Part shown: positions 43,301 through 51,516 of the stretch, one piece after another | Layout of the letters: each line of letters opens with the position of its first letter | How positions within the stretch are numbered: position 1 is the stretch's first letter | DNA from: Epilithonimonas tenax DSM 16811 | GTDB lineage: Bacteria > Bacteroidota > Bacteroidia > Flavobacteriales > Weeksellaceae | DNA: 64,000 nucleotides | Assembly: GCF_000428485.1 (NCBI RefSeq) | Contig: NZ_AUAA01000016.1 | Span: 1-64,000 of the forward strand | Direction of reading: 5' to 3' | Program-made: the position numbers and the translations under genes | The notes under the pieces: generated by a model | Database searches by the model: none | What the model was told of the DNA's origin: nothing | What the model saw: only the letters and a program-made list of their open reading frames with translations

Positions 43301-43524
43301 AAAATCTGACCATTATTAATGAAAGAGATATGCTTTCTCTGGAAGACGGAGCTTCAAAAACCTATCGCCCGGATCGCCTCATCAAGCTGAAAGATGGTTT
43401 TATCATTGTGGATTTCAAAACCGGAAGTGAGAAAGAAAAAGACCAAAAACAGGTAGAACTCTATCAGAAAAAATTAGAACAATTTGGAAAAAAAGTTTTG
43501 AAGACGGATGTCATTTACATCTAA
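40366..43524 (+). CDS. AddA/RecB-like UvrD helicase with C-terminal nuclease
   Basis: A 1052-residue protein of double-strand-break repair. Helicase motifs: Walker A VINASAGSGKTYRLV (Lys16), motif Ia LALTFTNKAAKEMK, Walker B HYFFDEFQDTSTMQW, motif III TIVGDPKQSIYRFRGG, motif IV NWRS, motif V IMTIHKAKGLEFPIVFIP, motif VI YVATTRPVEQLFFYLEKP. The C-terminal nuclease has RPDRL with Asp1003, VDFKTG with Asp1016-x-Lys1018, and QVELY, the PD-(D/E)xK plus QxxxY pattern of RecB-family nucleases. This is the AddA layout. The partner AddB is not adjacent, though it may lie elsewhere. Confidence 0.85.
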   Translation: MQNSYTVINASAGSGKTYRLVQSLLMICLRFPNQSDSIRTILALTFTNKAAKEMKERILFYLGEFVKENYSENQDLKNIQEALGNQGYKITLDDLHQRSQKVLDYILHHYSTLNIGTIDKFNSRLVKSFSYELGLAQNFNLEIQPEPYLIEAVDKMLDEIGEDETVSDAFMDYINYNLDNNERVNLNQTLYNSAKKFVSDVHYQPLQANKDFEWEAYENKKTELRETIKNLKSESLETAKKALELIKNKAIEIEDFASGKSGIGGFFVSIVAFHQIKDKKFPFPTTSEDTKIETFLKGASTKGKHKQADIQDILPQLISWRREIIDLYINSQKKEKVLQAILPLKVNADIQKKLLEIEEENDLVMLSKFNILINENLRNEPSAFIYEKVGTQFQHYFFDEFQDTSTMQWQNFLPLRDNSITSDDTSFTIVGDPKQSIYRFRGGESELMLDIINKKEITPKFATSENLIYNWRSAKNIVDFNNKLYDFMSGDLSDEHQKIFGESALQESKSKLEGRVKIHLLENATKTVFYDETVARMQNDIQESLDNGFDFSDITILCRGNSDIFNYSQLLGNLKVNYKGKETYIKTISEKGLTLDLAFTIKALIEFLKWNLVPKNRQFLVKMMYFLNVSGRITMTDFTSEIKEILKFENKKDIEDFINEKYNVTLIQKDIPQLNLYNFIEYYVHEFSVENKETDFLLNFLEMLHNYTQNTGATLKEFLKYWDDEASKISIQASENVDAIQIMTIHKAKGLEFPIVFIPMRNENSDKKFSEWFDLGSEDELKTVILNQFSPELERYDEELAGFNLINSYRNKIDRFCIQYVATTRPVEQLFFYLEKPNKSANHLELFDFASQFQPVENGELSDSFDVYKVSPESLMKQKRTEKKEYLSENINAISQKTEKASNIEIATSSKSYQNRVEHVRMGIFTHEILSKIKTKKDVLKVLNSYLLEGTITDDEKTAILERIETILLNADYRSYFDENLTIINERDMLSLEDGASKTYRPDRLIKLKDGFIIVDFKTGSEKEKDQKQVELYQKKLEQFGKKVLKTDVIYI

Positions 43525-43679
43525 ATCCTGGAGAAATGATCTTTTAGGCTAAAAACATTTTTTTCTCTTACCGTGCTTATCGTAAAATTACAATCTAAAT
43601 GTTCATTATTTAAATTTGGATGTTTTTCTATCCATATTAAAATCTTTTTAAATTAAAAATTTACTGAAACAAAAATCAT

Positions 43680-43687
43680 TACATTTG
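43680..43687 (+). promoter_or_regulatory. -7 box TACATTTG
   Basis: TAnnTTTG match 27 nt before the ATG at 43715. Confidence 0.55.
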
Positions 43688-43714
43688 TAACAAATAACCA
43701 AAAAACTAAAAACA

Positions 43715-44038
43715 ATGAAAAAGTTATTATTCTTTGTAATCATTTTGTTTGCTTTTAATTCAAAAGCTCAATTAAAGAAAGATGGAACACCTGATATGAG
43801 ATATAAAGCAAATAAAGAAATGTATGGTAGTTCCAGTCCATCATATTCTGAACCATCAAGTTATTCAACTGCAACATATTCGTCGCCATCTTATTCCACA
43901 CCGAAGACAGAAAGAAATTATGATAATGGAGGACAATTAAAGCTTCAAGAAGGATATATTAAGAGCAATGGAACTTATGTAGCGCCACATTTAAAAACTA
44001 CACCAGACAACAACACTTACAATAATTACTCCCGCTAA
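43715..44038 (+). CDS. small exported Ser/Tyr-rich protein (107 aa)
   Basis: Signal peptide MKKLLFFVIILFAFNSKAQ, then a low-complexity segment (residues 38-64) with repeated SSxSYSxP and SYST units, and a C-terminal GYIKSNGTYVAPHLKTTPDN, then NTYNNYS. The last part resembles the repeat Y-V-x-P-H-x-R/K-T-x-P-D-x-N-x-x-N-N-x-S found in many small secreted bacterial proteins, where it often occurs after SH3-like domains. Function is unknown. Confidence 0.65.
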   Translation: MKKLLFFVIILFAFNSKAQLKKDGTPDMRYKANKEMYGSSSPSYSEPSSYSTATYSSPSYSTPKTERNYDNGGQLKLQEGYIKSNGTYVAPHLKTTPDNNTYNNYSR

Positions 44039-44085
44039 ATAAGTAATAACTTTACACTAAGAAAAGCTTGCCATTAACAATTTAG

Positions 44086-44113
44086 GAGCCTAATAAAATT
44101 TATTAGGCTCTTT
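44086..44113. terminator. Bidirectional terminator
   Basis: GAGCCTAATAAA and TTTATTAGGCTC pair perfectly across one base, followed by TTT, between convergent genes. Confidence 0.8.
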
Positions 44114-44129
44114 CATAAAATATCAAAAA

Positions 44130-44636
44130 TCAATTCGCGACTGGTACAAAAACACGTTGTGCCAATTCCTGATCGAAAAGGTATAATGCTGATGGATTGT
44201 CTTTTACCATTTTGATTTTGGTCACCAAAAGAGAAGCGCTGGATTCCTCCTCTACCTGCTCATTGATAAACCATTGCAGGAAACTTGTGGTTGCAAAATC
44301 GCTTTCGTCATTGGCCGCTTTCACGATGTTGAAGATGCTTTTTGTCACCAGTCTTTCGTGATCCAAAGCTTTTTCGAAGATCTCCTGAGCATTTGAAAAT
44401 TCGTTCGGCGGTTTCGGAATTTCATTAAGGATTACTTTTCCACCAATATCATTCACATAATCAAACATTTTGTCTGCGTGCATCAATTCTTCTTTGGACT
44501 GCACACGGAAATAATTACCGATACCTTCCAGGTCCTGCGCATAGAACCAGGCGCTCATCGACAAATAAAGCTGAGCTGCATATTGTTCTTTTGTAATTTG
44601 CTCGTTTACGAGGTTTATAATTGTTTCGCTTACCAT
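44130..44636 (-). CDS. ftnA: ferritin
   Basis: A 168-residue non-heme iron-storage protein. The ferroxidase residues match those of E. coli FtnA in both identity and number: Glu17, Glu50, His53, Glu94, Gln127 and Glu130 (KEQYAAQLYLS; SKEELMHADKM; LDHERLVTKSI; INEQVEEE). No bacterioferritin heme Met and no Dps features. It stores iron as mineral after oxidising Fe(II). It has its own -7 box immediately after the terminator of the upstream gene. Confidence 0.95.
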   Translation of the reverse strand: MVSETIINLVNEQITKEQYAAQLYLSMSAWFYAQDLEGIGNYFRVQSKEELMHADKMFDYVNDIGGKVILNEIPKPPNEFSNAQEIFEKALDHERLVTKSIFNIVKAANDESDFATTSFLQWFINEQVEEESSASLLVTKIKMVKDNPSALYLFDQELAQRVFVPVAN

Positions 44637-44652
44637 AATTTTATAATTTTCT

Positions 44653-44660
44653 CAAATATA
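44653..44660 (-). promoter_or_regulatory. -7 box TATATTTG for ferritin
   Basis: TAnnTTTG match on the minus strand, 16 nt before the ATG at 44636, starting where the preceding terminator's T-tract ends. Confidence 0.6.
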
Positions 44661-44691
44661 AAAAAAAGAGCCGTTACATAATACGACTCTT
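44661..44691 (-). terminator. Rho-independent terminator of the Spy-like gene
   Basis: On the minus strand AAGAGTCGT pairs with ACGGCTCTT (one G-U) around 8 nt, followed by a T-run that flows into the ferritin -7 box. Confidence 0.7.
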
Positions 44692-44715
44692 CTGAAATTA
44701 ACCATAAATAAAACG

Positions 44716-45090
44716 TTACTTAACTACGGGCGCATCGGTTCTTTTTCTGTCTTTAAAATTGGCCTTTCTGTCCGCCATTTTTTTGGCTTTCAGCTCCTGG
44801 AATTTTTTGTATTGATCTGGCGTCAGGATTTTTTGCATTTCCACTTCATTTTCTTTCATCTTTTGCAATCTGTCACCTTTTTTAGCTTCTATTGCAGATT
44901 TTCTTTCCATTGCATTCTTTTCGTGCAAGGCTTTCAACTGTCCTACTTGTGAATCTGTGAGGTTGAGCTCCTGCTTCATTTTCTGCATGTACTCAGCTTT
45001 TTTTTGGCCCATTTCTGCTTTTGTAGCATGTTGTGCAAATCCAAAAACACCTAATCCAAGAAATGCTGCGCTTAAAATTATTCTTTTCAT
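44716..45090 (-). CDS. Spy/CpxP-like periplasmic protein
   Basis: 124 residues with signal peptide MKRIILSAAFLGLGVFGFAQ and a purely helical, highly charged mature part. It contains the LTxxQ motif twice: LNLTDSQVGQLKAL and KILTPDQYKKFQEL, as in Spy/CpxP/CnrX-type chaperones and sensors. The C-terminus is basic (MADRKANFKDRKR). The frame is open to 45150, but the ATG at 45090 starts directly at the signal peptide. It is 106 nt downstream of the Tyr/Asn-rich exported protein gene on the same strand. Confidence 0.75.
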   Translation of the reverse strand: MKRIILSAAFLGLGVFGFAQHATKAEMGQKKAEYMQKMKQELNLTDSQVGQLKALHEKNAMERKSAIEAKKGDRLQKMKENEVEMQKILTPDQYKKFQELKAKKMADRKANFKDRKRTDAPVVK

Positions 45091-45196
45091 TTTAAATTGA
45101 TTTTTAATATTATTAAATGATAACTGTTGGTTTGATACTTTGACCATCATAAGGTTAATTGCTTAATTCATAAGATTATGTTAAAGTTTCAATTCA

Positions 45197-46141
45197 TTAA
45201 TTTGATGTCAATCTCATACCAGAGCTTCTGCCGTTATTTTGAGAATTAGGAGAAGTATTTCTTTGATTACTGCCTCTGTTTTCTATGGTTCTTTCAGAGT
45301 TTTGATTTGGTCTTATGCCGTTATTTTGTCCTCTGTTTCCTCCGGAGTTGATATTGGGCTGGGAATATCCAGTATTATTGTTTCCATTTCGGAATCCACC
45401 TTGGTTGATCTGTCCGTTGTCCTGATTAGATCTTGTGCTGTTATCATTTCGAACACCTCCATTCTGTGGATTTCTAGTTCCTCCGGAGATCCTTCCGTCG
45501 GATCCACTTCTCAATGGCTCTTTGCGCAGACCGTTGTTTCTATTGGTATCCATCATCCCCTGATTTCTTCCGACCGATCTAAAACCTTCTTTAAAGTTAC
45601 CTCGGTTGACTTTATAAACATTTATATTCACATTTCTATAAACTGGTCTTACAGGATATCTTCTGGCATAGAAGTTAGCACAGCGGTTTCGGTAATAGAC
45701 GAAAGGACTTGCACCGCGGAAATACACGTTTTGATAAACAACGAACACTCTTGGCCCCAAAATATTTTGCAATGCATAAAACCTGTCGTAATACCATCTG
45801 TCTGGATTATATCTGTAATAAGAGTTCCACACGCCATAAGATGCAAAACGGTTATTCAGCATCATCACCTGATTGATCTGATATGGAGTCAAGCGGTATT
45901 GCACAAAAAACTGATCCCAATTTACGCCATACACTGCATTCCTGTAATCGCTATAATAACCCTGATAATACTGATCCGGATAATAATCCGTTGGGTAGTT
46001 ATAGTAATAATCGTCAGGATAGTCGTATGAGTTATCATAATATTCGTATCCGTTATATTCGGAAGGATAGGTGTCGTAATAATCTTGTGCAGAAATTAAT
46101 CCTCCGAAAACTATCGCAAGTGTTAAAACTATCTTTTTCAT
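45197..46141 (-). CDS. exported Tyr-rich / Asn-Gly-rich protein (314 aa)
   Basis: Not assigned to a known family. Signal peptide MKKIVLTLAIVFGGLISAQ. The next 50 residues are extremely rich in Tyr, Asp and Pro (DYYDTYPSEYNGYEYYDN and similar). A folded core follows at about residues 67-180 with NWDQFFVQYRLTPYQINQVMMLNNRFASYGVWNSYYRYNPDRWYYDRFYALQNILG, whose helix pattern is like the LTxxQ helices of the neighbouring Spy-like protein. The last 120 residues are disordered, rich in Asn, Gly, Arg and Ser. It may be a cell-surface or periplasmic protein. The antisense strand is open for 263 codons because of this composition and is not a gene. Confidence 0.65.
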   Translation of the reverse strand: MKKIVLTLAIVFGGLISAQDYYDTYPSEYNGYEYYDNSYDYPDDYYYNYPTDYYPDQYYQGYYSDYRNAVYGVNWDQFFVQYRLTPYQINQVMMLNNRFASYGVWNSYYRYNPDRWYYDRFYALQNILGPRVFVVYQNVYFRGASPFVYYRNRCANFYARRYPVRPVYRNVNINVYKVNRGNFKEGFRSVGRNQGMMDTNRNNGLRKEPLRSGSDGRISGGTRNPQNGGVRNDNSTRSNQDNGQINQGGFRNGNNNTGYSQPNINSGGNRGQNNGIRPNQNSERTIENRGSNQRNTSPNSQNNGRSSGMRLTSN

Positions 46142-46320
46142 GTGTTCTCTTATTTCTTAATTAATTTGAAAGTCATCCTTCCCTTTGAATGAAGCTTTCT
46201 ACCTTTTGGATATGGGTTAAGAATAAAAGTTAAAGTCCAAAGAATTAATATCTGAAAAATACCAGTTTAATTACCATTAACAACTGATAATCAATCTTAT
46301 AATTTTCATCAATAAGGACA

Positions 46321-46357
46321 AAAAAAACCTTTCAGAAAATCATCTGAAAGGTTTTTT
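46321..46357 (-). terminator. Terminator after malQ
   Basis: AAAAAACCTTTCAG (46321-46334) and CTGAAAGGTTTTTT (46343-46356) form a perfect 14-bp stem; the minus-strand tail is T-rich. Confidence 0.85.
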
Positions 46358-46376
46358 CAATCTATTTTTATCACTG

Positions 46377-49031
46377 TTAGTAACGTCCGCTATCTTCTAT
46401 CCAACCGGCAATTTTCTCATTGAACTGGGTTTGTTCTTTCAGATCCTCCAATTTCAGATGCATTCTGTATCGCCAATAATGGGGGAAAACTGCAGGATTA
46501 TTGATCCTTTCTTCATCCATATCGGGGTTCATCAGCTCTTGATCTGTAGCCAAAAATTCCTGAATAGGGAAAATTGCCAACATTGCTTCCGTAAAAAGAT
46601 GCTGCTTCATAATCATTTCTGATAAATCCGGCGTCAAATCCCAAGGCGCGGTGCCGTATTGTCCCAATTGATTATTGAAATATTTCTGAGTCAGATTCCT
46701 GTCCTCGTGCCACCACTGTCTCAGCGTGGAGCTGTCATGTGATGATGCCGTAACAACATTCAGGTAACTTGCGTTTTTCGGGTCATACCAACGGATATTG
46801 TCCGACGGCATTCTTTGAACCTTCAATGCTGTTATCGCTAACTTGTCCATTACAACTGGTACAGAATCAGGAACCAAGCCTAGATCTTCACCACAGATCA
46901 ACATTGTGGTAGAGTTCAGCAAGGCCGGCAATTTTTCCATCGCTTTCTGGTACCAAAGGCCGTCCTGACGTTTGAAGAAATAGTCATTGTAAACATCACT
47001 CAACTTGGCTTTTTCCCAATCTGGGAGATATTGGTAAGATGACGTTTTAGCGATATTAAATCTTGGATGATAAACCGTTCCATTGTCTGTCTCTTCTGTC
47101 AGGAATAGGACATTTCCAGCAAGAGAGATCAGTTTCTCTTCTGCCCAATCCCAAGATTCTTTCTTGAAATAATTGCTTAGCTTTCTTTGGGTGTCATATT
47201 CTGGTTTAAAAGCATAAACCCCGTTGTGATGCACATCGAAGAAATGATTTTGCACTTTCTCTTTCACTTCTCCAAACGTTTCCCAAAGAATAGGTTCATT
47301 CACAAAAGGTCTCACATAACGATCTGAACTGAAAGGAATCTGCCTGTCAGAAAATTCCTTTTCTGTCACAGGAACTGCAGGATAAAAATAGCCCAACAAA
47401 CCTTGCGTGGCAGAGATCGGCATTCTCCAGATTCTAAAGAATCCAAGAATGTGATCAATCCTCATGGCATCAAAATACTGTTCCAACACTTTGAAACGTT
47501 TTTTCCACCATTGATAGCCATCTGCCTTCATCACTTCCCAATTATAAGTCGGAAACTCCCAGTTCTGACCAAGGTCCGAGAACTGATCTGGCGGTGCCCC
47601 TGCTTGGAAATCCATCCCAAAAAGCTCAGGCTCTGTCCATGCTTCTACAGAATATCTGTAGATCCCGATTGGCAAGTCACCTTTTACTGAAAGTCCTAGT
47701 TTATGAAGATATTCTACAGCATCCTGCAACTGCAAATGTAGCTGATACTGGACCCACGCGTGAAGCATAATGGCAGAATAATCCTTATGTTTTGGCGAAT
47801 ATAAAGTGGCTACTTTTCCGGCCACAAATTTCTTATGGGTTTTCCAATCATTGAAATTTGGCGTTTTGTACTTGTCCCTCAGTAAGCAGAATGCAGAATA
47901 TGGCATCAGCCATTCTTCGTTATCCTTAATGAACTTTTTAAAATTTTTATCCTTCAGAATACCGCTTTTGTTTTCCTCAAAAACGGCCGTCGCAAATTTC
48001 CATTTTCCAGATATCATCTGCTCATAATCGATGAGACTAAGAGCATTTAATGCGGCTTTTTTTGACTGGTATTCTTTCACTAACTCTTTAGACAAAGCAT
48101 ACTCCAACTTCTCGATGGAAAGATATTGCGGATGGAGTGCATACACCGAAATCGCTGCGTAAGGATAGGAATCTGTCCAAGTATAGTTGGCAGTGGTATC
48201 ATTAATGGGCAGGATCTGGATGACAGAAAGTTTCGCATCATTGGCCCAATCTCCCAGTTTTTTGATGTCAGAGAATTCTCCTACTCCAAAACCTGCCTCT
48301 GTTCTCAAAGAGAAAACAGGAACAGCCACACCGGCAGAGTGCCAAAGCGTTTCATCATTGAATTTGAAATAATGGTCGGCTTTTACATACAGAAGATCCT
48401 TGGTCGGATTTCCGAAAACCCAACGGTTCTCGCCTGGTTCTACATAAAATAGTTGCCTTGTATTTTTGTCCTTGATGGCATATTTGTAAAGAACAGTCTG
48501 ATGCGTTGGGATCTCAACACCAGCTTCCCAAATCCCATAATCGGTTTGTTTGAGTTCCACTGCTTTCTCCGCATCCCAGTTTCCGAGAGCATCCACATTC
48601 CCAATCATGACCAAGGTCCAATTCGGATGATACAGCGGCGCTTCTATACGGAAAAGGTGCGTTTGTTTTTTAACAACGGACAATTTTTCTGGTTTGAAAC
48701 CTTGCAGACGGTTGTGGAGGATTTTGTTGGTCAAATAATTTTCTGGAAAATTCTTAAGATTCCATTGGTCAAAAATCACAAATTCTTTGAAGCTGTTTGG
48801 CAAAATAAGGTTGTGGCTAGGAATTTCTTCATCCAAAACGTCACCTTGTTCGCTCACCAAAAGATATTTGTACTGGATTGATTTTGAAAAATAATCGATC
48901 TCTGTGATCCAGTTATTATTTTCGGAATAGGTCAAGTTGTGGTCACGATGCTCGTTTTTCTCGTCGTATAGGCGCAAGACAAGCCGTTGGCCAACACGTG
49001 TTCCAAAATTAATACTAAAGTATAGTTTCAT
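46377..49031 (-). CDS. malQ: 4-alpha-glucanotransferase with N-terminal CBM20 modules
   Basis: An 884-residue GH77 amylomaltase, much longer than E. coli MalQ (about 700). Residues roughly 1-110 form a first starch-binding-like module and 120-215 a clear CBM20 (FRIEAPLYHPNWTLVMIGNVDALGNWDAEKAVELKQTDYGIWEAGVEIP). The GH77 barrel follows, with the nucleophile Asp in YFDAMRIDHILGFFRIWRMP, the acid Glu in LICGEDLGLVPDSVP, and the stabilising Asp in TASSHDSSTLRQWW. The layout resembles plant DPE2, which moves glucose from maltose to glucans. It stands alone, with no other glycogen or maltose gene nearby. Confidence 0.93.
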   Translation of the reverse strand: MKLYFSINFGTRVGQRLVLRLYDEKNEHRDHNLTYSENNNWITEIDYFSKSIQYKYLLVSEQGDVLDEEIPSHNLILPNSFKEFVIFDQWNLKNFPENYLTNKILHNRLQGFKPEKLSVVKKQTHLFRIEAPLYHPNWTLVMIGNVDALGNWDAEKAVELKQTDYGIWEAGVEIPTHQTVLYKYAIKDKNTRQLFYVEPGENRWVFGNPTKDLLYVKADHYFKFNDETLWHSAGVAVPVFSLRTEAGFGVGEFSDIKKLGDWANDAKLSVIQILPINDTTANYTWTDSYPYAAISVYALHPQYLSIEKLEYALSKELVKEYQSKKAALNALSLIDYEQMISGKWKFATAVFEENKSGILKDKNFKKFIKDNEEWLMPYSAFCLLRDKYKTPNFNDWKTHKKFVAGKVATLYSPKHKDYSAIMLHAWVQYQLHLQLQDAVEYLHKLGLSVKGDLPIGIYRYSVEAWTEPELFGMDFQAGAPPDQFSDLGQNWEFPTYNWEVMKADGYQWWKKRFKVLEQYFDAMRIDHILGFFRIWRMPISATQGLLGYFYPAVPVTEKEFSDRQIPFSSDRYVRPFVNEPILWETFGEVKEKVQNHFFDVHHNGVYAFKPEYDTQRKLSNYFKKESWDWAEEKLISLAGNVLFLTEETDNGTVYHPRFNIAKTSSYQYLPDWEKAKLSDVYNDYFFKRQDGLWYQKAMEKLPALLNSTTMLICGEDLGLVPDSVPVVMDKLAITALKVQRMPSDNIRWYDPKNASYLNVVTASSHDSSTLRQWWHEDRNLTQKYFNNQLGQYGTAPWDLTPDLSEMIMKQHLFTEAMLAIFPIQEFLATDQELMNPDMDEERINNPAVFPHYWRYRMHLKLEDLKEQTQFNEKIAGWIEDSGRY

Positions 49032-49101
49032 TATTAAGGTCTATTAATATGGACGCAATTTAACGAAATATTGAATTATATATATTATTCCACCAAAAAA
49101 A

Positions 49102-49833
49102 TCATTTTTTCGTAATTCTTTCCAAATACGCTTCGATGTTATGATCCAAAGAAATGGTCATTCCACCTACATTTTTTGCTTTCATATACATCAATACTTT
49201 CTCGTCCCGTAATGAAAAGATCAGAAAATCATTGAGCTTATCCGCTGTTATCCCGGCTTCGGCAAAATATTCGGGATCAATATTACTGCGAATCCAGGCC
49301 AATCCGTCCTGCAGATCTTCATATTTATACAGTCTTTTCAACCTTCTGGACTTGCCGCTAAGCACGTCATAAATTGCCTGTATTTTGATGACAGGAGGAA
49401 TCCCAATTAACGGCATCAAAATATCGTCTACGGCTTCTGCCGGTTTTTCCCGTGGCTTGTCTGGTCCTTTTGGTAAACCGATGGACTGCCTTAGTTCTTC
49501 TTCTTTAGAATGTGTAAGATTTTTATGAATGATCTGTACTTCTTCTATGTCCTGCGGCATCCTTTCGAGCTTGATGGATTGTAAATCATAGGACATCACT
49601 ATGATCTTCCCCAATTTAAAACTTTCCTTTGCAAAGCGGATCTCGTCACCAATTTTTCCATCAATGACAAATTTCCCATCAGCATTACTGTACGTTTTTT
49701 TGTCTGTTGTCATATTCACAATTAAAACTTTGGGAATCAGGACATCATCCTCTGACATGACATTTCCTGAAATATTCTGAGCCAAATTAAATCCAGATGC
49801 AATGAGAAAAATAAGTTGTAAAAAAAATTTCAA
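49102..49833 (-). CDS. exported carboxypeptidase-regulatory-like protein, paralog 1
   Basis: 243 residues from a TTG start. Signal peptide KFFLQLIFLIASGFNLAQ, then a carboxypeptidase-D regulatory-like beta domain (QNISGNVMSEDDVLIPKVLIVNMTTDKKTYSNADGKFVIDGKIGDEIRFAKESFKLGKIIV) and a helical C-terminal part with YKYEDLQDGLAWIRSNIDPEYFAEAGITADKLNDFLIFSL. It is paralogous to the gene at 58737: both share start codon, promoter and layout. Mature domains like this are found in SusC-like receptors and surface lipoproteins. Function unknown. A -7 box TATTTTTG lies at 49849-49856. Confidence 0.7.
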   Translation of the reverse strand: MKFFLQLIFLIASGFNLAQNISGNVMSEDDVLIPKVLIVNMTTDKKTYSNADGKFVIDGKIGDEIRFAKESFKLGKIIVMSYDLQSIKLERMPQDIEEVQIIHKNLTHSKEEELRQSIGLPKGPDKPREKPAEAVDDILMPLIGIPPVIKIQAIYDVLSGKSRRLKRLYKYEDLQDGLAWIRSNIDPEYFAEAGITADKLNDFLIFSLRDEKVLMYMKAKNVGGMTISLDHNIEAYLERITKK

Positions 49834-49848
49834 AAGCTATTGTTTGGT

Positions 49849-49856
49849 CAAAAATA
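49849..49856 (-). promoter_or_regulatory. -7 box TATTTTTG of paralog 1
   Basis: TAnnTTTG match 15 nt before the TTG start at 49833; the sequence between box and start resembles that upstream of the paralog at 58737-59450. Confidence 0.55.
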
Positions 49857-49875
49857 AGCGACTTTGTTAAAATAA

Positions 49876-49906
49876 AAATACGGTTTAACTTTCGTTAACC
49901 GTATTT
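49876..49906 (-). terminator. Terminator after cysS
   Basis: AAATACGGTTTAAC pairs with GTTAACCGTATTT with one bulged base; the minus-strand tail is T-rich. Confidence 0.7.
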
Positions 49907-49935
49907 GTAACTATTTAAGATGACTTTAAAATTGA

Positions 49936-51405
49936 TTAAAGCAATTGGTAAGTTGTTCCGTCTCTTCCATCTTTCAATTCGATTCCTTTTTCCAGAAGTT
50001 GATCCCGGATCTGGTCAGACAATTCCCAATTTTTGGATTTTCTGGCTTGATTTCTCAAATCGATCAACACCTGCAAAGTCTGATCCAGTTTATCATTATT
50101 GGATTCTTCAACGGTCTGTAAGCCTAAAACATCAAAAACAATGGCATTCATAAACTGCTTCAAATCTTTAAAGTCACTGGTAGAAACACTTTCTTTTCCA
50201 AGCTTCGAAGCCGAAATAAACTTTACTACTTCAAAAAGATGCGCAATCAAAATCGGACTATTGAAGTCGTCTGTCAAAGCTTCATACACTTTGTCTTTCC
50301 ATTGTTTCAAATCAAATGAGGACGTTTCCACGCCTTCTACGGCAGATTCTGTATTCAGGATTTTAACAGCTTCCATTAATCTGATAAAGCCTTTCTCACT
50401 TGCCAACATGGCATCATTGGAAATATCCAGGACACTTCTGTAATGTGCCTGTAAAAAGCAGAATCTCAATACACTGGGATGGAAATCTTTCTCGAAAAAA
50501 TCGTTGTTTCCGGTAATCAGCGCCATTGGAAGGATGTAATTTCCTGTAGATTTGCTCATTCTTTGGCCGTTCATCGTCAGCATATTGGCGTGCATCCAAT
50601 ATTTCACAGGTTCTATGCCGTTGCAAGCTTTTCCTTGGGCGATTTCACATTCGTGGTGCGGGAATTTCAAATCCATTCCACCACCGTGAATATCGAATTG
50701 ATCACCCAGATATTTGGTACTCATCGCTGTACATTCCAGATGCCAGCCTGGGAAACCTTCTCCCCAAGGCGACGGCCATTTCATAATATGTTCCGGTGAT
50801 GCTTTTTTCCAAAGCGCAAAATCCTGTGGATTTTTCTTCTCAAACTGCCCGTCTAGATCTCTTGTATTGGCAAATAATTCTTCGATATTTCTTCGGGACA
50901 GCTCACCGTAATTAAGGCCTCTAGCATTGTATTCCAAAACATCGAAATAGACGGAACCGTTGCTTTCGTACGCAAAACCTTTTTCAATTAAATCTTTGGC
51001 AAGCTCCAATTGTTCGATAATATGACCAGTTGCAGTGGGCTCGATCGTCGGAGGGAGTAGATTGAATTTCTTCAGAACCTCGTGAAAATCGACGGTGTAT
51101 TTCTGTACGATTTCCATCGGCTCCAATTTTTCCAATCTGGATTGCTTGATAAATCGGTCGTTATTGATATCGCCATCGTCTGTCAAATGTCCGGCATCCG
51201 TGATATTTCTGACATATCTGACTTTATAACCCAAAAACTGAAGGCTTCTGTAAATAAAATCAAAGGACAAAAAAGTTCTTACATTACCCAAATGCACATT
51301 GCTGTAAACCGTAGGTCCACAAACGTACATCCCGATATTGCCTTCTAATATGGGTTTGAAAACTTCTTTTTCGCCTGATAGCGAGTTGTATATTTTTAGT
51401 TGCAT
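49936..51405 (-). CDS. cysS: cysteinyl-tRNA synthetase
   Basis: A 489-residue class I synthetase. The zinc-binding and HIGH-type motif is [21 protein letters not shown]; zinc ligands also include [10 protein letters not shown] and the [10 protein letters not shown] segment. The signature loop is [12 protein letters not shown]. The helical anticodon stem-loop domain follows ([13 protein letters not shown], then [19 protein letters not shown]), and it ends with [24 protein letters not shown]. Length is normal. Minus strand, one gene upstream of the carboxypeptidase-like paralog. Confidence 0.96.
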   Translation of the reverse strand: MQLKIYNSLSGEKEVFKPILEGNIGMYVCGPTVYSNVHLGNVRTFLSFDFIYRSLQFLGYKVRYVRNITDAGHLTDDGDINNDRFIKQSRLEKLEPMEIVQKYTVDFHEVLKKFNLLPPTIEPTATGHIIEQLELAKDLIEKGFAYESNGSVYFDVLEYNARGLNYGELSRRNIEELFANTRDLDGQFEKKNPQDFALWKKASPEHIMKWPSPWGEGFPGWHLECTAMSTKYLGDQFDIHGGGMDLKFPHHECEIAQGKACNGIEPVKYWMHANMLTMNGQRMSKSTGNYILPMALITGNNDFFEKDFHPSVLRFCFLQAHYRSVLDISNDAMLASEKGFIRLMEAVKILNTESAVEGVETSSFDLKQWKDKVYEALTDDFNSPILIAHLFEVVKFISASKLGKESVSTSDFKDLKQFMNAIVFDVLGLQTVEESNNDKLDQTLQVLIDLRNQARKSKNWELSDQIRDQLLEKGIELKDGRDGTTYQLL

Positions 51406-51516
51406 TGTTTTATGAATGATAGTTGATAAATGATTGAATATTGGACATAAAAAAACAGCAACAAATAATGGTTGTGATGAAAATTTGATGCGTCAGTTTT
51501 TTATATTTTATCATTA

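Noticed and set aside
45239-46030. Plus-strand ORF of 263 codons opposite the Tyr-rich gene
   Set aside because: It is open because Tyr, Asn and Asp codons rarely give stops on the other strand. The minus-strand gene has a signal peptide and sensible composition.
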